16,262 nt of DNA from Nitrospiraceae bacterium (lineage in GTDB: Bacteria > Nitrospirota > Nitrospiria > Nitrospirales > Nitrospiraceae), in NCBI GenBank assembly GCA_014534095.1, contig JACVSD010000031.1:1-16262 (forward strand), in the 5' to 3' direction. Of this stretch, positions 13,918 through 16,262 are shown piece by piece. The notes under the pieces were generated by a model. That model did no database searches. It was not told where the DNA came from and was given only the letters and a program-made list of their open reading frames with translations. The translations under genes and the position numbers were made by a program. The first letter of the stretch is position 1, and every line of letters begins with the position of its first letter.

Positions 13918-14561
13918 ACAAAAAGCTCCATTAGTTCCTCCGGTCGTTCAATGAACCAGTCCGGTTTACAGGCCGCCATTTTTTCGCGATTGCCCATGCC
14001 GTACCCAACGGCGCAGACACGGATGCCGGCGTTATGGCCGCCGTTGATGTCATTCGTGCTGTCGCCGACCAGCACGGTGCGCTCCTTCGAGGCACCCACT
14101 TGTTCCATAATGTGAAGTAGCATTCCGGGCTCCGGCTTCAGCCCAAATCCGTTGTCGCCGCCGACCACGACGGAGAAATGCTGAGAGCCCAGTCCCTCGA
14201 GAATCACACGCGTGTATTCGATGGCTTTGTTGGTCGCCACCGCCTTCTCTTTGCGATCGAAATGCTGCAGCATGGGTTCGATGCCGGGATAGAAGACCGT
14301 GCGGTCCAGGCAATGGGCGAGGTAGTGGCCTCGAAAGATCTGTAAGGCGCGCTCATACCGATCCAGATGTTCTTCGCCGACGGCCAGCCGGAGCAGCCGC
14401 TTCACCCCATCACCGACGAATCCAAAGATTTCCTCCAGCGATCGCTCAGGCAGACCCAATTCTAACAAGGTGAGGTTCACCGCATGCGCAATGTCCCACT
14501 TCGATTCGATCAGCGTGCCATCGAGGTCGAAAATCAACAAATCCACCGACGTTTTGTTCAT
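13914..14561 (-). CDS. gph: HAD-superfamily phosphatase, phosphoglycolate phosphatase-like
   Basis: This 215-residue cytoplasmic enzyme is close to Gph/PGPase in length and motifs. Motif I is FDLDGT (11-16) with nucleophile Asp12 and acid/base Asp14. A helical cap spans about 18-85. Motif II is near VATNKA (108-113). Motif III is Lys142 in GLKPEP. Motif IV is VGDSTND (165-171) with Asp167 and Asp171. The usual job is hydrolysis of 2-phosphoglycolate or another small phosphoester. In a pyruvate kinase operon it could also repair side products of glycolysis (inference). The start forms TAATG with the preceding stop, with AAAGG about eight bases upstream. The 3' end overlaps the M16 gene by ATGA. 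The exact substrate is not settled, so the symbol is a family-level label. Confidence 0.85.
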   Translation of the reverse strand: MNKTSVDLLIFDLDGTLIESKWDIAHAVNLTLLELGLPERSLEEIFGFVGDGVKRLLRLAVGEEHLDRYERALQIFRGHYLAHCLDRTVFYPGIEPMLQHFDRKEKAVATNKAIEYTRVILEGLGSQHFSVVVGGDNGFGLKPEPGMLLHIMEQVGASKERTVLVGDSTNDINGGHNAGIRVCAVGYGMGNREKMAACKPDWFIERPEELMELFV

Positions 14562-15127
14562 TATTTTGCCTTTCGCAATGAGTCTTCCAGCGCGACGAGT
14601 GCGCTCCGGTTCGTCCCATCGGTTTCCAGCAGCACGGCCTCACGGACGAAGTTCACCATGCGTTTGAGTCCCACATGAGGAGGAATCACGGGTTCGACGA
14701 TCCGCCATTTATTCTCGACCGCTTTGACGCGAAACCGCACCTCTTCGCTGGTGACCTCTGACTCGGGGACAAACGCTGCCGTGTCCAAATAGACGTAACC
14801 GAGAACACGATACCTAACCGGTATGACCACCTCGAGTTTATTGATCACCTCCCATTGACGATAGTCTTCGGGAACGGCCACCTCTTGAATGATCACGAGC
14901 CGTCCCCACGCTGGCTCTTGTCGCCAGTCGATATACGGCCGAAGCGACTCGAAGGAGCGGGCGTCGAGGCGCGCGCCCTTTTGATCCAGCGTCACATAGC
15001 GGCGAACGATCTCGGTCGGAGGGTGATCGGTGGAACCGCTGTCGGCCCAGAGCTGTTCCGACGACAAGACCAGTGCGACCATCAGGCACAACCACCTGCT
15101 ACGCGCGCCGGGTGTCGTCAACGTCAC
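14561..15127 (-). CDS. Exported protein of unknown function
   Basis: I do not recognise a named family. The 188-residue protein has a signal peptide (WLCLMVALVLSSEQLWA, 12-28, cleavage near LWA/DSG). The mature part starts with a helical stretch (PTEIVRRYVTLDQKGARL, 37-54) and then long beta strands: LVIIQEVAVP, LEVVIPVRYRVLGYVYLD, EEVRFRVKAVENKWRIVEPV. A helix then curved strands ending in a 'K-W-R-I-V-E' strand is the pattern of NTF2/SnoaL-like cone folds, so that fold is possible. The start codon is GTG and overlaps the pyruvate kinase stop as GTGA. The stop overlaps the HAD start as TAATG. Translation is thus coupled on both sides. A periplasmic role is inferred from the signal alone. Confidence 0.8.
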   Translation of the reverse strand: MTLTTPGARSRWLCLMVALVLSSEQLWADSGSTDHPPTEIVRRYVTLDQKGARLDARSFESLRPYIDWRQEPAWGRLVIIQEVAVPEDYRQWEVINKLEVVIPVRYRVLGYVYLDTAAFVPESEVTSEEVRFRVKAVENKWRIVEPVIPPHVGLKRMVNFVREAVLLETDGTNRSALVALEDSLRKAK

Positions 15128-16262
15128 GCCTGCACTTCATGAATTTTCATGACGTTGGTTCCGCCGGGATGCCCGGCCGCCGTTCCTGAGAGCAGCACCA
15201 GACGGCTGCCCGCCTGAAGGAGCTTGTCCTGTTTAAGGCACTGTTCCACTTCCACGACCTGCGCGTCGGCATTGTCGATCGACGCCATCAGGCGCGGCTC
15301 GACGCCCCAGAGCAAGGCCATCCGCCGCCGCACCAGTGGATGAGGAGTAAAGGCCACGATCGGCGCTTCGGGACGCTGCTTGGAGACCAGCCGCGCGGTG
15401 GTTCCGGATTCGCTCAACACGGCCAGGACCGAGGCGTTCACGGCAGCCGAAGCGGAAGCCGCGGCCGTACAGATAGCGGCCGGGATACTCATGTCGCGAG
15501 GTGGTGCGCCAATAGCCATTCGATACCGCGGCTCGGCTTCCGCCGCACGGATTATGCGATCCATGACTCGCACCGCTTCGATGGGATACTGGCCGCTGGC
15601 CGTTTCCCCCGACAACATCACGCCGTCGGTGCCATCAAATATGGCATTGGCCACGTCGGAGGCTTCCGCTCTCGTGGGCACCGATTCCGTGATCATGGAT
15701 TCCAACATCTGTGTGGCAGTAATAATAACACGGCCACAGCCATGGCCTTCGGCGATGATGCGCTTCTGTAACAGCGGCACCGCTTCCGGACCCATTTCGA
15801 CCCCTAGATCGCCGCGCGCGATCATCACACCGTCCGAAACGTCCAGGATGGTCGCGAGCCCGTCAATGGCTTCGGCTCGTTCAACTTTGGCAATCAGCGG
15901 TTGATCGCCGCCGCATTCCTGGATGTATTGTCGCGCCGCCTGGACATCTTCCGGTCCGCGGACAAAGGACAGGGCGATATAATCCACATGATGCGCGACC
16001 CCGAAGCGGATGTCGGCCCGGTCCTTGTCTGTCAAGGTCGGCGCGCTGATAGTCGTTCCGGGCACATTGATGCCTTTGTGAGCGGACACAGGACCGCCCC
16101 GTTTCACGCGGCAATCAATGGTGCCGTTGTCAACTCTCATCGCGAGCAATTCAATGCGCCCATCATCGATCAGAATGCGGGCTCCGGGGCGGACGTCACG
16201 GGCGAGATGCGGATAGGTCACCGGCAGGTCGACGTTCGGAGTCGGTCCGACCGCCCGGGCGC
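15124..16262 (-). CDS. pyk: Pyruvate kinase, N-terminus cut by window edge
   Basis: Pyruvate kinase converts phosphoenolpyruvate and ADP to pyruvate and ATP, the last step of glycolysis, in the cytoplasm. The frame stays open to the right edge (ARAVGPTPNVDLPVTYPHLA). The GTG at 16221 is therefore an internal Val, and about 100 N-terminal residues lie outside. The 378 visible residues hold the B domain (RILIDDGRIEL, KGINVPG), then the active site LIAKVERAEAIDGL with the catalytic Lys and VMIARGDLGVEMG with metal-binding Glu/Asp, then ATQMLESM and DGVMLSGETASGQYP. The C-terminal domain with LSESGTTARLVSKQRPEAP is of normal length, without the extra PEP-utiliser domain of Bacillus enzymes. It is the first visible gene of the long minus-strand operon. 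Family call is certain. Confidence 0.97.
   Translation of the reverse strand, partial: ARAVGPTPNVDLPVTYPHLARDVRPGARILIDDGRIELLAMRVDNGTIDCRVKRGGPVSAHKGINVPGTTISAPTLTDKDRADIRFGVAHHVDYIALSFVRGPEDVQAARQYIQECGGDQPLIAKVERAEAIDGLATILDVSDGVMIARGDLGVEMGPEAVPLLQKRIIAEGHGCGRVIITATQMLESMITESVPTRAEASDVANAIFDGTDGVMLSGETASGQYPIEAVRVMDRIIRAAEAEPRYRMAIGAPPRDMSIPAAICTAAASASAAVNASVLAVLSESGTTARLVSKQRPEAPIVAFTPHPLVRRRMALLWGVEPRLMASIDNADAQVVEVEQCLKQDKLLQAGSRLVLLSGTAAGHPGGTNVMKIHEVQA

Noticed and set aside
16219..16221. GTG as the start of pyruvate kinase
   Set aside because: The frame continues upstream to the window end with pyruvate-kinase-like residues, and about 100 family residues would be missing from this start.

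Overview
The window comes from the chromosome of a GC-rich, Gram-negative (diderm) bacterium. A BBP2-type outer-membrane barrel, a lipobox lipoprotein and several Sec signal peptides show the diderm envelope. A Nitrospira-like member of the Nitrospirota is my best guess, from the mix of stand-alone MEDS proteins, a BBP2 porin, an HTH-MBL fusion and an M16 pair. No phylogenetic marker here proves it. Coding density is very high: no gap reaches 300 bases. I see no rRNA, tRNA, CRISPR array, insertion sequence or prophage gene.

Layout from left to right. (1) The 3' part of aat (leucyl/phenylalanyl-tRNA--protein transferase, + strand) enters from the left edge. (2) On the minus strand lie two overlapping stand-alone MEDS-domain genes, and upstream of them an M20 metallo-dipeptidase. 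(3) Divergent from the M20 gene is a tight + strand cassette: an exported small protein with an OB-fold-like pattern, a beta-hydroxyacid dehydrogenase, and an outer-membrane-type lipoprotein. (4) Converging on it are an exported DUF1566 protein and a BBP2 porin (minus strand). (5) Divergent from those is a GPR1/FUN34/YaaH-type membrane protein whose signature motif is degraded. (6) The right half is one long minus-strand run: pyruvate kinase (cut by the right edge), an exported small protein, a phosphoglycolate-phosphatase-like HAD enzyme, a catalytic M16 peptidase, its non-catalytic M16 partner, an HTH-metallo-beta-lactamase fusion, an M50 site-2 protease, and a zinc-ribbon membrane protein with an HEAGH motif.

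The first five genes of the right-hand run are joined by stop/start overlaps of 1 to 4 bases, and the next two follow after 30 and 17 bases. It therefore looks like one operon joining central carbon metabolism (pyruvate kinase, HAD phosphatase) to envelope proteolysis (M16 pair, two membrane metalloprotease candidates). No gene set here is a recognisable defence or biosynthetic system. The most unusual features are the MEDS pair, this mixed operon, the long helical insertion in the catalytic M16 subunit, the zinc-ribbon/HEAGH membrane protein and the divergent YaaH-family protein.
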